Source of the DNA: Malaya genurostris
Lineage: Eukaryota; Arthropoda; Insecta; Diptera; Culicidae
Assembly (NCBI RefSeq): GCF_030247185.1
Contig: NC_080572.1
Coordinates: 189,381,800 to 189,445,799 of the forward strand
Length of the DNA stretch: 64,000 nt
Direction of reading: 5' to 3'
Positions 12,011 through 23,409 of the stretch are shown here, piece by piece (within the stretch, counting starts at the first letter, position 1; every line of letters begins with the position of its first letter). A program made the translations under genes and the position numbers. Under the pieces are notes generated by a model. That model was given only the letters and a program-made list of their open reading frames with translations, was not told where the DNA came from and did no database searches.

Positions 12011-12974
12011 TGCGAACTATTGATAAGACGAACCTAATCACGGCTAGATTGAATGTATGAACTACGAGAAGGGATTGGCTGTGTCAGTGAGTAGGATTTC
12101 AAAAGAAAGGGATGTTGAAATTGCTGCATGTTTTTTTTTTTGTATGTGAAATTGAAGTGCTTCTTTGTGCCCCGAAGTGTTTATATAACATTTGTCGATC
12201 TATCAGCGTACAGTCATTTTGCAACACGACAATTGCAAACAAATTGAATCTCGTTGTTAGACTGCTCGGAATCATGACCCACAATGGTAGAACAAAGGAA
12301 ATTGATTATGTATTCATGGTTCAATGGTATTTTTGAAGCCCATTTGAGTATCCGGTTTGGATATTGAATCTAAGATAGGCACAATGTAAGGATTATATGG
12401 ATGATTCCGAGTGCTTCATTTGTTTCTACGGCATCATGTATGTAACAATCAGTGCAGTAAAACTTCATTCGATTCAATTGAAAACGAATGTGAAACACCC
12501 TGACGATATCTCTACTGCAGAAAACTTCACACTCTGACTCACACAACGTTCGCTGACATACCGAACGGGCAGCATTCAGTTCTTTGGTCGATTTTCTTCA
12601 AATCAAAGCTCAGTTTAACCGCCGTCAGTTGATCTCTTGAAGTAACAAAAAATCTCTTTCAATAGTGTGAGAGCTTTCTTCAAATGAGGTTCATATGAAT
12701 ATTCTAATTGGTTGAAGATAACAGATGAAAGACAAACCAGATAGCTGATTCATTCGAACTTGCTCACCACCAACAGCGAAGACAATGAAGCAGTTAGACT
12801 GCTTGGCACTTGAAACTGAGCAAGCAAAACTTCAAAAGACTAGGTACGATTATTCATCTGACGATGAATTCTAGGAGCTTCACTTGAAAATGACAGCAAA
12901 TGTCAAATGAATTTGTATCGATATGCTGACGGTGAGTGGCTATAAATTTCATTTTCATCTGATATGATTAGATT
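12011..12974. other. non-coding, no gene recognised
   Basis: Composition falls back to AT-rich. No motif or repeat partner recognised. Confidence 0.5.
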
Positions 12975-13295
12975 GAAAATTGAATTTTACTGCACTGGTA
13001 ACAAAACTCGAAAAATTGAAATTATCATCCTTTACTTTCGGAACCGAAAGTCGTACCATAATAGAACTCAATAGCTTTCTATGGGACTGTGAAGTCTTTC
13101 ATTTTGATCTAAGTTTGGTAAGATCGGTTCAGCTATCTCTTTCGAGTGTATATTTTTGCACATACACACACATAGATATGCTGCCCTCTCGACGAACTGG
13201 TTCGAATGGTGTGTGACATTCGATCATCCGAGCCTCGTTTCAAAAGTCGGTTTTCAAAGTGATTGCATATTCTTTCTATATGAGAAAGGCAAAAT
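12975..13295 (+). repeat. mosquito dispersed module, single monomer
   Basis: Contains CGGAACCGAAAGTCG, AAGTCTTTCATTTTGATCTAAG, CGGTTCAGCTATCTCTTTCG-like text, a CA run, CTCGACGAACTGGTTCGAATG and the end TCTATATGAGAAAGGCAAAA (13276-13295). The same ordered blocks occur at 19960-20490 and 23410-24187. Probably the 3' part of a non-autonomous transposon; no protein is encoded. Confidence 0.7.
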
Positions 13296-13550
13296 TGTAG
13301 AAAACCAATAGGAAAACTCTAAACGAAACGTACACCGATAAAGAACGTTGAGTGGTTTTTCAAGAATAAGAATATAAGTTGTGTTGCTATTGTTTTGTTT
13401 GTAATACTTTTATTTCAAACATTTGATATTAATTTAATTGGTGTCTTTTTAAAAAGAAAGAAGTTACTGCTAGAACAATTTTAATACATTTGCAGAATTT
13501 CGAGTTTCTCATGAAAAATTGTAATTTTAACCCTAGAATATGATTTCACG

Positions 13551-14010
13551 GCGTTACTTGCGTTACTTTTTAATAAGTCATAGGCGTTACGAAGCGTTAC
13601 ATGCGTTGTCTTTTTGAGAGTTATAGGCGTTACGGAGCGTTACATGCGTTACCTTTTTGTAAATTATAGACGTTACGAAGTGTTATATTCGTTACTTTTT
13701 TGTAACGTCTATAACGAAACGTTATATGCCTTACATTTTTGGTAAGTTTTAGATGTTACGAAGCCGTACATGCGTTACTTTTCTGTAAGTCATAGGCGTT
13801 ACGAAGCGTTACATGCTGTAATTTTTAGCGTTACATTTTTGTAAGTAATAAACATTATGAAGTGTTACATGCGTTACTTTTTTTGTAAGTTATAGACGTT
13901 ATGAAGCATTATAAGCGTTACTTTTTTGTAAGATTTAGGTGTTACATGCGTTACTTTTTTGTAAGTTATAGGTGCTACGAAGCGTTACACGCATTACTTT
14001 TTTATAAGTT
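13551..14010. repeat. GCGTTAC tandem array, period about 43 bp
   Basis: About ten degenerate copies of a unit reading roughly GCGTTACGAAGCGTTACATG then CGTTACTTTTTTGTAAGTTATAG. GCGTTAC itself recurs three times inside each unit, so there is a higher-order period of about 43 bp built on a shorter one of about 10-11 bp. The local frame 13901-14113 is repeat translation (RYFFV repeats), not a gene. Confidence 0.85.
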
Positions 14011-14258
14011 AAATTTGCATTACCATCTTTCCTCTAGGCGTAGCCGTTCACGAGATATTTGGCAATTTGATTTGAAGAACTCAGGTTTTTGTAGAATTGA
14101 TCGTTTTGCCTGAAATAGTTGGAACTATCTATTGTACAAAAATGATGTGAAGGTTAGGTTCTACAAACCCACAAAATTTGAATTTTACAGATGACTTAAT
14201 CCCTCAAACGATGAAATCCATAGAGACCTAATTTGTCAAATAACGGAAAATTTCATTT
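14011..14258. other. upstream flank of the nested element
   Basis: Short AT-rich stretch ending in GGAAAATTTCATTT (14245-14258), the left member of a 14-bp direct repeat bracketing the hairpin element. Confidence 0.5.
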
Positions 14259-14583
14259 ATTATGTTTACGTTTCGTCTTTGAATCATCAGTGCAGAGCAG
14301 TTCAAATTGAACTGCTTAGTGCTAAACTCGGCAGTTTAATTTGAACCGCTAAGCAGACGTAAAGTTTCTGCTACTTACAGAACACTTTTTGTTTTGCAAC
14401 GGAGTGCAATGTCTTTTCTGACGTGCCGAACGAAAACGTGTTTTCGACTATTTTTGGCCGATGCAGGTTTGGTCATTTAGGGGTTAGCCAAATTTTGTGC
14501 TAGGGCACATAACCACTGCACTGATGAGTCAAAGACGAAACGTAAACGTAATAAAAACAGTTATGTGCCCTAGCACAAAATTT
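14259..14583. mobile_element. hairpin (long-inverted-repeat) element nested in a SINE-like repeat
   Basis: Bracketed by identical 14-bp repeats GGAAAATTTCATTT (14245-14258 and 14584-14597). It carries two sets of inverted arms. A 31-bp pair at 14265-14295 and 14516-14546 matches at 30 of 31 bases (core GTTTCGTCTTTGA). A perfect 26-bp pair at 14488-14513 and 14560-14585 has core TGTGCTAGGGCACATAAC. A further short palindrome GCAGTTCAAATTGAACTGC lies at 14298-14316. Relatives occur at 41186-41363 (inverted) and, more diverged, at 15595-15710. It encodes nothing. Confidence 0.7.
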
Positions 14584-14585
14584 GG

Positions 14586-14902
14586 AAAATTTCATTTGTA
14601 ATGACATAATGTTAGATTAACATGAATTTTACTGGTTTCGACTGTAACTTGCATTCTTCTAGCTGGTGTATGTATTTAAATGCACGTTTTACCAGCCAAG
14701 CAGATGCGTGCTTCTATGGTTCAACCGATTAAAAGACGTCCTTTGTAATCCAATGATTCTCGGTTCAAGTTGCGGTGATCGCTATCAGTATTCATTTTTT
14801 TTTATTTCGAATAATTTCATGTTATGGAGTTTTAGACACAATATTAAATGTTCTTCCAAGTAAATTTGCGTGAACGGCGACGTTCCATTTATGTGCATCT
14901 AA
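14586..14902 (+). mobile_element. composite SINE-like repeat, copy 2
   Basis: Plus-strand copy of the 7090-7408 repeat: AACATGAATTTTACTGGTTTCG, then a tRNA-like centre (about 14695-14785, box B TCTCGGTTCAAGTTGCGG). The tail follows (ACACAATATTAAATGTTCTT) and ends ATTTATGTGCATCTAAAAA. The hairpin element 14259-14583 sits at its 5' side. Confidence 0.65.
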
Positions 14903-15304
14903 AAAAATGTATGGAATCAAGTGGAAACTTTCAAAAATATACACTGACCATCTACATTTTTTGCGAACAATCACAACAAGAATATGTTCGTATCGGATTT
15001 GATGAGTAGACAACGGAAAATTATGTTTTAGATTGTTCAACAATTCATGATTGTGACTTCCAGCTCAACAATATCCTTTGAAACCCTTACAAGCAAAAAT
15101 GTTGGTAGCTTATCTATTACTATTATCAGTTCAGAGTCGTATATTAGAGTGCTAATAAGGTGTTTGTACTATCATTTAGGTATCAGAAGCTAGATTAATA
15201 TGGTTCAAAACCAGAGGCTGTTCATTTGATTGCTAAAAATATTTATTGAGGTTCAAGCTCAAGTGATGGTAAGATTGAAACATGCTATTATTATGTACAC
15301 ACTT
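14903..15304. other. non-coding, no gene recognised
   Basis: AT-rich filler between two repeats; nothing recognised. Confidence 0.5.
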
Positions 15305-15517
15305 AAAAGTTCTCGTATCGAAGATCGAATTTTGCACTGCTTGATGTCAACAACAATTGTATTATTTCGTGCCGGCGGTAGCTTTTGTTCGCTTGGTTCA
15401 CTCATTTCGAGGTCGTTCTATTGTTCACTAAACAATACTGTAAGTGGTTTCTTCTGTCCCGAACGTAAGCGGTTTTGTTTTATCGACTGACTTGGATGAG
15501 ATGTGAAAGCGAACTGG
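15305..15517 (-). mobile_element. LINE 5' end, second copy (3'-truncated)
   Basis: Shares the whole 5' UTR and the first ~32 codons of ORF1 with the element at 1313-2152: CAGTTCGCTTTCACATC at 15517 down to the ORF1 start MSEPSEQKLPPARNNTIVV (ATG at about 15406). It then breaks off near 15305. ORF1 is therefore only an N-terminal stub with no stop-free continuation. Confidence 0.8.
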
Positions 15518-15594
15518 ATGAAAAGATTTTGAAGAACATTTAGTGGTTTTGTTGGTTTGTGCAGAAAGCACATATTTTGTTTCTATCTCTTTGC

Positions 15595-15710
15595 GTTTCG
15601 CCTTCAGCTCGTCAGTTTTTAAAGCAGTTCAAGGTGAATTTTCATCTCGCGCCTAGCAGTTAAATTTAAACCGCTAAGCAGACGCAATGTTTACTCTATC
15701 TATGCACTGA
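15595..15710 (+). repeat. diverged relative of the 14.3-kb hairpin element
   Basis: GCGTTTCGCC…CAGCTCGTCAGT then AGCAGTTAAATTTAAACCGC and TAAGCAGACGCAATGTTTAC follow the same order as 14265-14370, with many substitutions. Only one arm is present. Confidence 0.5.
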
Positions 15711-16599
15711 CCAAACGCGAAGAAACAGATTGTGACGGTTTTCATACGAAGAAAATCAACACTTCCGGATCGATCCCTCAGAACTATTTTATATTTTTCT
15801 CCAATAAAAAATGCTAGACGACATTGGAATAATCAATGAAGAATTTCTATTTTGTTGTACTTTTGGTCTCGTTGGCCCCACCTTATGGGTTGTAAACGAT
15901 TGATGACGCAACTATTTAAATAGAGTCCTTTTTATTAGCTTGTGTCAGTAGTTAATGTAGTTCGTACTTTACGGAGACGGACAACAGACAACAGTAAAAT
16001 AAAGAACAGTTGGAAAATTCGCTTTTGCGCAGTTCACAACGTGTAAGTTATTTTTGCCATGAGTATTCAGTACCAGTATCAATATCGCATCCTCCAGCTC
16101 CAACGCCTATTTAAAATGTTCTTTTCAGAACTACTATTATCAAGAATGCCGGGCTTGAATAATATAAAAACATATTATGGACATTAACATTCATTACATT
16201 TTGTATTTTTTATGTTCTAGCGAAAAAATTAACCAATTAACCAATTAGAGTGATTGTCGATATTCGGAAGTGTGATTGGAAATATATCAGTTTAGTTTAT
16301 ATTCACGTCATCCAGTTGTGGCTTTGAAATAACCCACTCACCTTTTGTTATATTTAGCTCTAACATATCAAAATCTCATGATGGACTTTTCTAAACTAAG
16401 CAGTACGAAAGCTCTTGGTTCGGAAATCTTGAAACCCATTTCTTGCAGCCTACCTGGTTTCGATTCTCAAGGAAGTTTTTCTGTCCCGGGAGATGAATCT
16501 ATTATCCTATTGAAAAAACTGTAATAAATAATAGTGTAGATTTTGTTAACCGAAACCAAAGCCATTCGAAGCTTCCATAAAATTCTGTGATACGTTTCG
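15711..16599. other. non-coding, no gene recognised
   Basis: No motif recognised. Several TTAACCAATTAACCAATTA-type short repeats near 16230-16245. Confidence 0.5.
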
Positions 16600-17800
16600 T
16601 ACTGATAACATCAACTATTCCCCATCTCACACCCGACGGTCACATGATGTCGTGAACAAGGCCGTGCCACCTCTGCGGCCGCCGCCACCACCCCCGCACT
16701 CCCGTCGTTGTCGTATTACATGATAATTAGTATTTATTCCGATCGTTCCGGTCTCCTGTCTCCCAGCCAGTCCAGCTTTCCCCGCGTTGCCCATCAGAAC
16801 AGACCCAATTAGGACCATTTTCTGCATTCATAAACAAGCTGCAAAACGAGGTGCAACGAGGTTGCATCTTCTGTGTGCCCGAGAAGAGGGGAGTGGTTAG
16901 TGTTATGTAAATAAACAACTCAAACGGATCCAGCGACGAGTGTCGATAGAAGCGGCACGTGTGCGGTACTAGATCACAGTCGATCATCACGCAGAGCTGA
17001 CCACCCGTGCCTCACGTGCCGTCGTGGCCGGAGCGGCCTTGACTTGACCGTTATCCAGCCGAAAAAAAGGGAGTAAAATCTAACGTGATCAATGCAAAAA
17101 CCTCAAAACCTTCAGAATTCCCTGGCACGCGCGCGTGATTGACGCAAACTTTGCATCCAACAACGTTTCGAGACGATCGTTCCTATCTCTAGCTCCCCAT
17201 CTAACTGCTGCCCTTTGCACCACTTCCTCATTAGGGAGTCAAGTACGCGCGCAACAAATGATTGTTTGTCACTTAGAAGAGCGGAACCTGGCGGTGGCAG
17301 TGCTGCTGGTGGCGAGTAGAACGCAAAGTCTGTTTGTTTATTGTTGCAACTATCTCGTCACGTCGGGCCGGGCGTAAGGGTGAATCGGGTAAGAAGCAGA
17401 AGAGGAAGAGGACCCAGCGGGAGACTGCACAGTTTCGCGTGTGCATCGTCCGGGTTTCCAGCGATTAAGCAGACCGGTAGCGACTAACGACGGGCACCCT
17501 ATTCTGTGTGCACCGTGACGAGAAGTGTTCGGTTGATTTGAAGATAAGAAACGAAACATGGGATGGGTTGGGGCAGCGAGTGAGATTGCAAAACCGTTTT
17601 CTGCTGGATGCACACTACAGGGCGACATCGTTATCGTCAATGGCCGACCGAGCAGGGGCCGGGTGGGGCGGAGCCTTATTTGAGATGCGGTTTCTAAAGT
17701 CGCTATTTGATTTCGTCGGTTTCGCTATCAGTTCAGGAATGCATGATTGTCGACTTAGAACGGTCGGGCTGAGAACACATTTGAACTACAATTAAAATGA
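16600..17800. promoter_or_regulatory. GC-richer island, possible enhancer or promoter
   Basis: CpG-rich stretches (gcggccgccgccacc near 16675, cacgcgcgcgtgattg near 17125) stand out from AT-rich flanks. Open frames on both strands (16627-16827 minus, 17135-17377 plus, 17350-17640 minus, 17508-17795 plus) have no domain and overlap each other, as expected from composition. No TATA box was identified with confidence. Confidence 0.35.
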
Positions 17801-18510
17801 ATTGGCTATTTGGGTATTTAACTATGTGGCGTGGATGGTTGTAGATGGATTAGATCTATAGTTTGCATGTTTTACAGATATATTAGTAGGAGTTCTAAGG
17901 TTTTCTGAAGTAAACTTGTTTGAACACCAAGGTAAATTGGAATCATTAAGACAGTTTTAATGATCGTAAAAACATTGAACAAGACGTTTCAAATAGAATA
18001 TTCAAGCGCTTCGAATAAATTATTAAATGTGAAATATTGTATGAATATGTTTTAAAACAGCAGCTAAACAATCTCAATGCTATTCGAACGCTTATAAACT
18101 GAATACCTATTACGATTTTCTCGATGGTAATTTGATTCAGCGATGCCTTTTTATTATATTGGTTATTGAAAAACGATAGGGATTGTTTTTTTCGCTACAA
18201 AGAATGAGCATATTGTCAAATTTAAATCGGAAATTTCCGTTAAATCGAGTCCTAAAATTCGAAACAAAGCTGTGTGTTTGCATTCTAGCAGTAAATATAA
18301 CTTTCTGCCAAAATCGTGCTTTGCTTCGATACCAATAACTTGCATGACACTAGAAAATGGGCAATCGCGATCTTCAGATGTTTGTGCCAGATAATTTAAT
18401 GAGAACATCAATTATTTTCTTAAAAATTTAAATAAAGTTAATATACCATTGTTGTTATACCTCGGTCGTCATAAATAGTTGAGAATTCTTAGTTTGATTT
18501 AGGATTAGTT
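17801..18510. other. non-coding, no gene recognised
   Basis: AT-rich; nothing recognised. Confidence 0.5.
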
Positions 18511-19699
18511 CACGGAACGACCGAAATTAGCTCTGCGCCTAATTCGTATTACTGTTTTAGAATCAGTTGATTTTAACAACAAAATTTCCAAAATAACTAT
18601 AAAATTAGTTAAAATTGAGAATTTACTTTGCTGGAAAAAACTCTTATTTTTAGAGAATGTGTTTAGTTGGCGAATATTCTGGACACAAATCAGCAATATT
18701 TCAATCCAACACGAAATTCTCCTTGATAACTAATTTTGGTATTAAAATCAGAAAATTTGTTTCTATTTATCTATCACCGTCATTACTGAAGGACAGCACA
18801 AAGAAAACAAAACTAAATGGGTATTATTAACAAGTTTATTAGCCAAAAACTCACGAGAAGTGTCAAAGCAAAACAATCCATTAAAAAGCTAAAAAGGACA
18901 CTCTTATTGAAACTGCTTGAAAATTGTTTTGATGTTTTTCGCATGTGTTCGATATATCTTTATTTAAATTTCTAAACCGATATGTAAAAATGTCGTAAAC
19001 TGTTAGTGGAAATCGTATTTATTCAGAATTTGTGCGCACTTGAAGCTATTGTGCGTAATAATGTTTTTACGCGGAACAGTGAAGTGAGTCTCGAATGTTG
19101 CATTCTAATTGTATATGCATTCGGTTTGTTTTCCGAGTGCTTAAAGTTTTCAGTGAGAGAGTCGATTTCGCGAAGTCGAATGAAGAAAACAGCGATTTAG
19201 AAGAAAAATTTTCAAAAAGAAGTTTACGTTTCGTTTATTTCTTTTTCTCCAATACAACATCGTATTTATACCTACCAATATAGAAAAGACCACCGCGACT
19301 GAAGTTTTTTTTCGGTAGTAGTGTGCCATCTAGTGGCTAGTAGTCATTACGGTGTTAACGTTTTTTCGGTGACAGGGCGCCATATAGCTGCAGATTGCAG
19401 AAGCCAATTCAACCTTTCATATTGGTTGAAAATAACATTTTATTTCTTCAATTCAACTAAAAAATTAGTTGAATGGAAATGAAATGTGCCTTAGCTAAGA
19501 AATGACAGCACGTTTAATTTGTGACTTCAACTAAAAAAAATAGTCATTTCAACAAATATTTTATTATTATTAAGGCAATGAGAATAAAAAATCTAAATTA
19601 GCAAAAGTAAGATTTTTTTAGTTGTCTCAAAAAATAACTAACTAAAATCATCAAATCAACTAAATTTTTCGCGAAAATGCTGATTTCGGTCGTTCCGTG
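18511..19699. mobile_element. possible 1.19-kb non-autonomous DNA transposon with 21-bp inverted ends
   Basis: The left end CACGGAACGACCGAAATTAG (18511-18530, next base C) and the right end (19679-19699), which reads CACGGAACGACCGAAATCAG on the minus strand, match at 20 of 21 bases. The interior encodes no transposase. Its right third (19279-19700) recurs as a direct repeat at 21341-21760. No clear target-site duplication was found, so the element boundary is tentative. Confidence 0.5.
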
Positions 19700-19700
19700 C
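19279..19700 (+). repeat. 420-bp repeat, copy 1
   Basis: Begins TATAGAAAAGACCACCGCG, contains GTGTGCCATCTAGTGGCTAG and GGCGCCATATAGCTGCA, several AACTAAAAAATTAGTTGAAT palindromic pieces, and ends TTCGGTCGTTCCGTG. Copy 2 lies 2.06 kb downstream in the same orientation (21341-21760), with small indels. Confidence 0.85.
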
Positions 19701-19959
19701 ATATGTTCACGCTGAATAAAATAGTCAAAAACCTGTTTTAATACAACATAGTGGTGTAATGATCCTTTTTTCACATCAATCATATCCTCATATATAATAC
19801 TGTGGTATTCTATTAAAAATATTTCTCTCCTATTCTTAAAATAAACCAAAGAGATTGTTTGTGCATTAACTAGTATAACCTACAGAATGAAACAGTTCTC
19901 TGACATCGATGAGAAAACGAAGGGAGTTCCACTATTGTAGGTATTTCGGGCACTAGAAC

Positions 19960-20490
19960 CCGAGAACGTATAATCGAAGTTGGTTCGTATGGCCATCAAC
20001 TAACATGATTTTAATTGCAACCAAAAAATATGCTCAATTTTCGGTAGGAGCATAAGATCTTTCATTTGAACCTAAGATTAGGAATACCGGACTAAGTATA
20101 AAAGTAAGTGAAATCCTTTTTTGAGTGTATGACTATTATCTGCGTCGTTATTCAAAAACCGGGAATACTTTCGAGACCAATTTAGACAACTTTTTACTTT
20201 TTTCGACTCTTCAAGTGACGGTACACAATTTTTAACACACTTTGTCCTATCATTCCGGAACCGAAAGTCGGATCCGGATGAAATTCAAGAATTCCGTGTA
20301 GAACCATGAGACCTTTCATTTGAATCTAAGTTGGTCTACATCGATTAAGTCATTTTCGAGAAACACACACACAAAGATAGATTGCTCAGCTCGACGAACT
20401 GAGTGGAATGGCATATGACACTTGGCCAATTTTTACTAGTCGATTTTCAAGTGATTGTATAACCTTTCTATATGAGAAAGGTAAAACAGT
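19960..20490 (+). repeat. mosquito dispersed module, about two monomers
   Basis: Blocks in order: AAGATCTTTCATTTGAACCT, then CCGGAACCGAAAGTCGGATC, GAGACCTTTCATTTGAATCT, TCGAGAAACACACACACA, CTCGACGAACTGAGTGG and TCTATATGAGAAAGGTAAAA (about 20467-20486). Same family as 12975 and 23410. Confidence 0.7.
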
Positions 20491-21340
20491 TCAGCGTTTC
20501 AATAAAATGATTATTTGTTGCTAGCTTCGTGACTCGTATTTTCAATATACGTCAAACTGGCTACTCGTGAGATTGCTAGCATTTTTACGATTACAATTTA
20601 TTTTCTTCCTCCATTCTAAGAGTATGGACCATCCTGTGAATTATTTGAACTTTTAGTTAAAATTTGACAGTCGGGCAGTTATTTTTTATCGACTAGCTAA
20701 ATTTATCTAAAACTGTGGCCCATTTCAAAGTTTGACGGATGGAAAGTTATTTGGGTTGCTAGTTTGCTCTGAAAATAAAGTAATAGCAAGTGGTGTAATA
20801 ATTGCAATTCAGCGAAAGTAAGAATAACTTCGAGAAAAACTTACTTCATTTAAAAAATATTTAAACTTTTTCTTTGGGTACTTTCTTTGAGTGAAAGTAT
20901 AAAAAGAAATTACACAGAAGCAATTTTTACAAAAGGTCTGAAATTAGAATGTTTTAGCAAGATATTTTTCAGTGTTTCCGGTCAAGTCGATTAAAAAATC
21001 ATTTAATGTGCTGAGAATATCGTTTGAGTGTTTGAATTTGAGTGAATATGACAAATATTAGACACAAATCCAACTGCAATGACAGAAAATGACGTGGCCG
21101 TATTTAGATACAGAATGAATAATTCGATTCAAAATTTAATAGTCAGTCGATGTTGAACAATCGTTTGCACCACACGCGAATAATTCCATAGGGTTCGGAA
21201 AAAAATCCGCAGAGAAAATTCGCTAGAAAGTATTTTCAAACTCAGTTTACAAGTTTTGCTATGGTAGCATTATTTTTTCCACTCGCCGCCTCGTGCGCTG
21301 TCGTCGCCGGCCACTAAACCACGCCCTCGTGCACGGTCCC
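20491..21340. other. non-coding, no gene recognised
   Basis: AT-rich up to about 21270, then a short CpG-rich patch (ccgcctcgtgcgctgtcgtc, 21286-21305) directly before the second copy of the 420-bp repeat. Confidence 0.5.
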
Positions 21341-21760
21341 TATAGAAAAGACATCCGCGACTGAAATTTTTTTCGGTAGTAGTGTGCCATCTAGTGGCTA
21401 GTAGTCATTAAGGTGTTAACGTTTTTTCGGTGACAGAGCGCCATATAGCTGCAAATTTCAGAAACCAATTCAACAATTTATGTTGGTTGAAAACAACGTT
21501 TTATTTCTATAATTCAACTGAAAAATTAGTTTAATGGAAATGAAGTGTGCCTTAGCTAAGAAATGACAGCACGTTTAATTGGTGAAATCATCTAAAAATA
21601 TAGCCATTTAAAAAAATATTTTATTATAATTAAGGGAATGAGAATTAAAAAGTCTAAATTAGCAAAAGTAAGATTTTTTTAGTTGTCTCAAAAAATAACT
21701 AACTAAAATCAGAAAATCAACTATTTTTTTCGCCAAAATGCTGACTTCGATCTTTCCGTG
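21341..21760 (+). repeat. 420-bp repeat, copy 2
   Basis: Direct repeat of 19279-19700: TATAGAAAAGACATCCGCG, GTGTGCCATCTAGTGGCTAG, GCGCCATATAGCTGCAAATT, ending GATCTTTCCGTG. The terminal motif is more decayed than in copy 1 and no left inverted end is visible upstream. Confidence 0.85.
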
Positions 21761-22431
21761 TTCATAACCGGCTAGAAGTGATTTGCAAACCAATAACAAA
21801 TTTAATTATTATACCAAACATCTCAATGGTAGAAATTAACATTATTTAGTTTAAAATAGGAGTTGAAATATAAAATACTATATTATTATTTAGTTCAAAA
21901 TAAGAGGTAAAATATCAAAATTCATAACAAATTCTGCATGAGAAAAGAGCTATAAAGTATTAAATTCTTTTATTGTAACATCAAAGTAACAAAGTATGTA
22001 AAGGAAACGAGTTTTTCGGTTATTTGGTATTCTAGCATTCAGAATAGAATGATATCATAAGCAGTTTATTCAATAGTATTTTTTTTAAATTGAACCTAAT
22101 CGATAACGAAATAAGATATAATAATCAATTTCGATGCTAAAGAGATATTGTACAATTTCTTGATTCCTTCGATGAAATTCAAAAAAGAAAAAATTGGTTT
22201 GAGAACTCAAAAACTCGCACTAGTTTTATATATTCATGATGTGTTGCAGTTGTGCCACTTGGAACCGTTACGAAGCATTCCAAGATTCACACTTTGAATC
22301 ATCGGAATCTAATCATAGTTGTGTATAATTCGTAGAAAAAAACATCACATTAACTATTCAAGTGATAGTGCAAAGTCAGCTTCCAATGCTGCATAGTTTT
22401 CGAAAGAAGCTCGAAAAGAATCGTACGGTAA
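21761..22431. other. non-coding, no gene recognised
   Basis: AT-rich with two TTATTTAGTTyAAAATA-type short repeats near 21842 and 21888. Confidence 0.5.
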
Positions 22432-22712
22432 GAGCAAATTCAGCAGTTAAAAGTTCTATATGGAAGATCTATAATAGAACAGAAACTGGAACAAACGTGC
22501 CGCCAGCAAGCCGTTCTAGTTTTATTTATTCGACCAGTTCTTCTATCAAATTTAAAACTGGTCTACAATGCCGTTCTATTTTTTGTATATTTGAAACACG
22601 AGTGAAACACTGCTGGGGCTGCCAGTTTTTCTTGTTATAAAACCCAGATTTAAATTTTGTAACTGACATAAATTATGCATCTAGAACTAGAACACTCCTG
22701 AACATGCCCTAA
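22432..22712 (+). repeat. dispersed repeat, inverted partner of the window's right end
   Basis: Near-identical (a few percent differences by eye) to the reverse complement of 63693-64000. Shared landmarks: AACAGAAACTGGAACAAACG, GCAAGCCGTTCTAGTTTTAT, CACTGCTGGGGCTGCCAG and the end CTCCTGAACATGCCCTAA. The open frame through it (22362-22640) has no domain and is repeat-derived. Confidence 0.85.
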
Positions 22713-23409
22713 CTGAACGAATACAAACATATTCCGTCTCCCTCGTATCACGAAAGCATATGAAAAATATTAAGGAGAGCTTCTCCTGTAAACGAGGTTT
22801 TTTTCTTCCAAGATTTTGATAGTGGATCAAAAAAAACTGTGGAATCCCTAATATTCTATTTTTATGTAGTTGTTATTCTTTATTAGAGACTGCTACGCTC
22901 CCCGGTGAACGAGTAAAATGGTTAAATTGGGGGTAAAATAAATGAAATTTAAAAATAGAAACTGCTACAGTGTAAATGTTATGTAGCAATATCCAGTTCT
23001 TCTTGAGATATAGAGATTATCTCACTTTTTCAAGTAAATTCGACAAAAAAATAAATGAAAATTTGGCAAGTTTGGTAGTTTTCTTTATAAAACCTTTTTT
23101 TTAATCCACCTAATGGTGTAATGATGCCTTTCTCATGTTACTTATATTCTCAGAAACATCACTGGAAGATTCTGTCAAGTTTTTTTTAAGCTTGAATAAA
23201 ACCAAAAACTTTCTTTGTGGATAAACTACCACAACTTTTTCAGTTGGTAAACAGTTATGTCAAGTTAAAATAGTTTTAAATGTGGCAACCCTGCACGATA
23301 TACAAATTGACCAAAGCACGCTGTGTGCTAGGCGGTGGTGTCTTTTTCTTCCGTACCAGTACGTACCGATGCGTACCGGTTTTGCATCATTTTGTATGAC
23401 ACTTTGAAC
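22713..23409. other. non-coding, no gene recognised
   Basis: AT-rich; includes CGTACCAGTACGTACCGATG, a short local repeat near 23352. Nothing else recognised. Confidence 0.5.
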
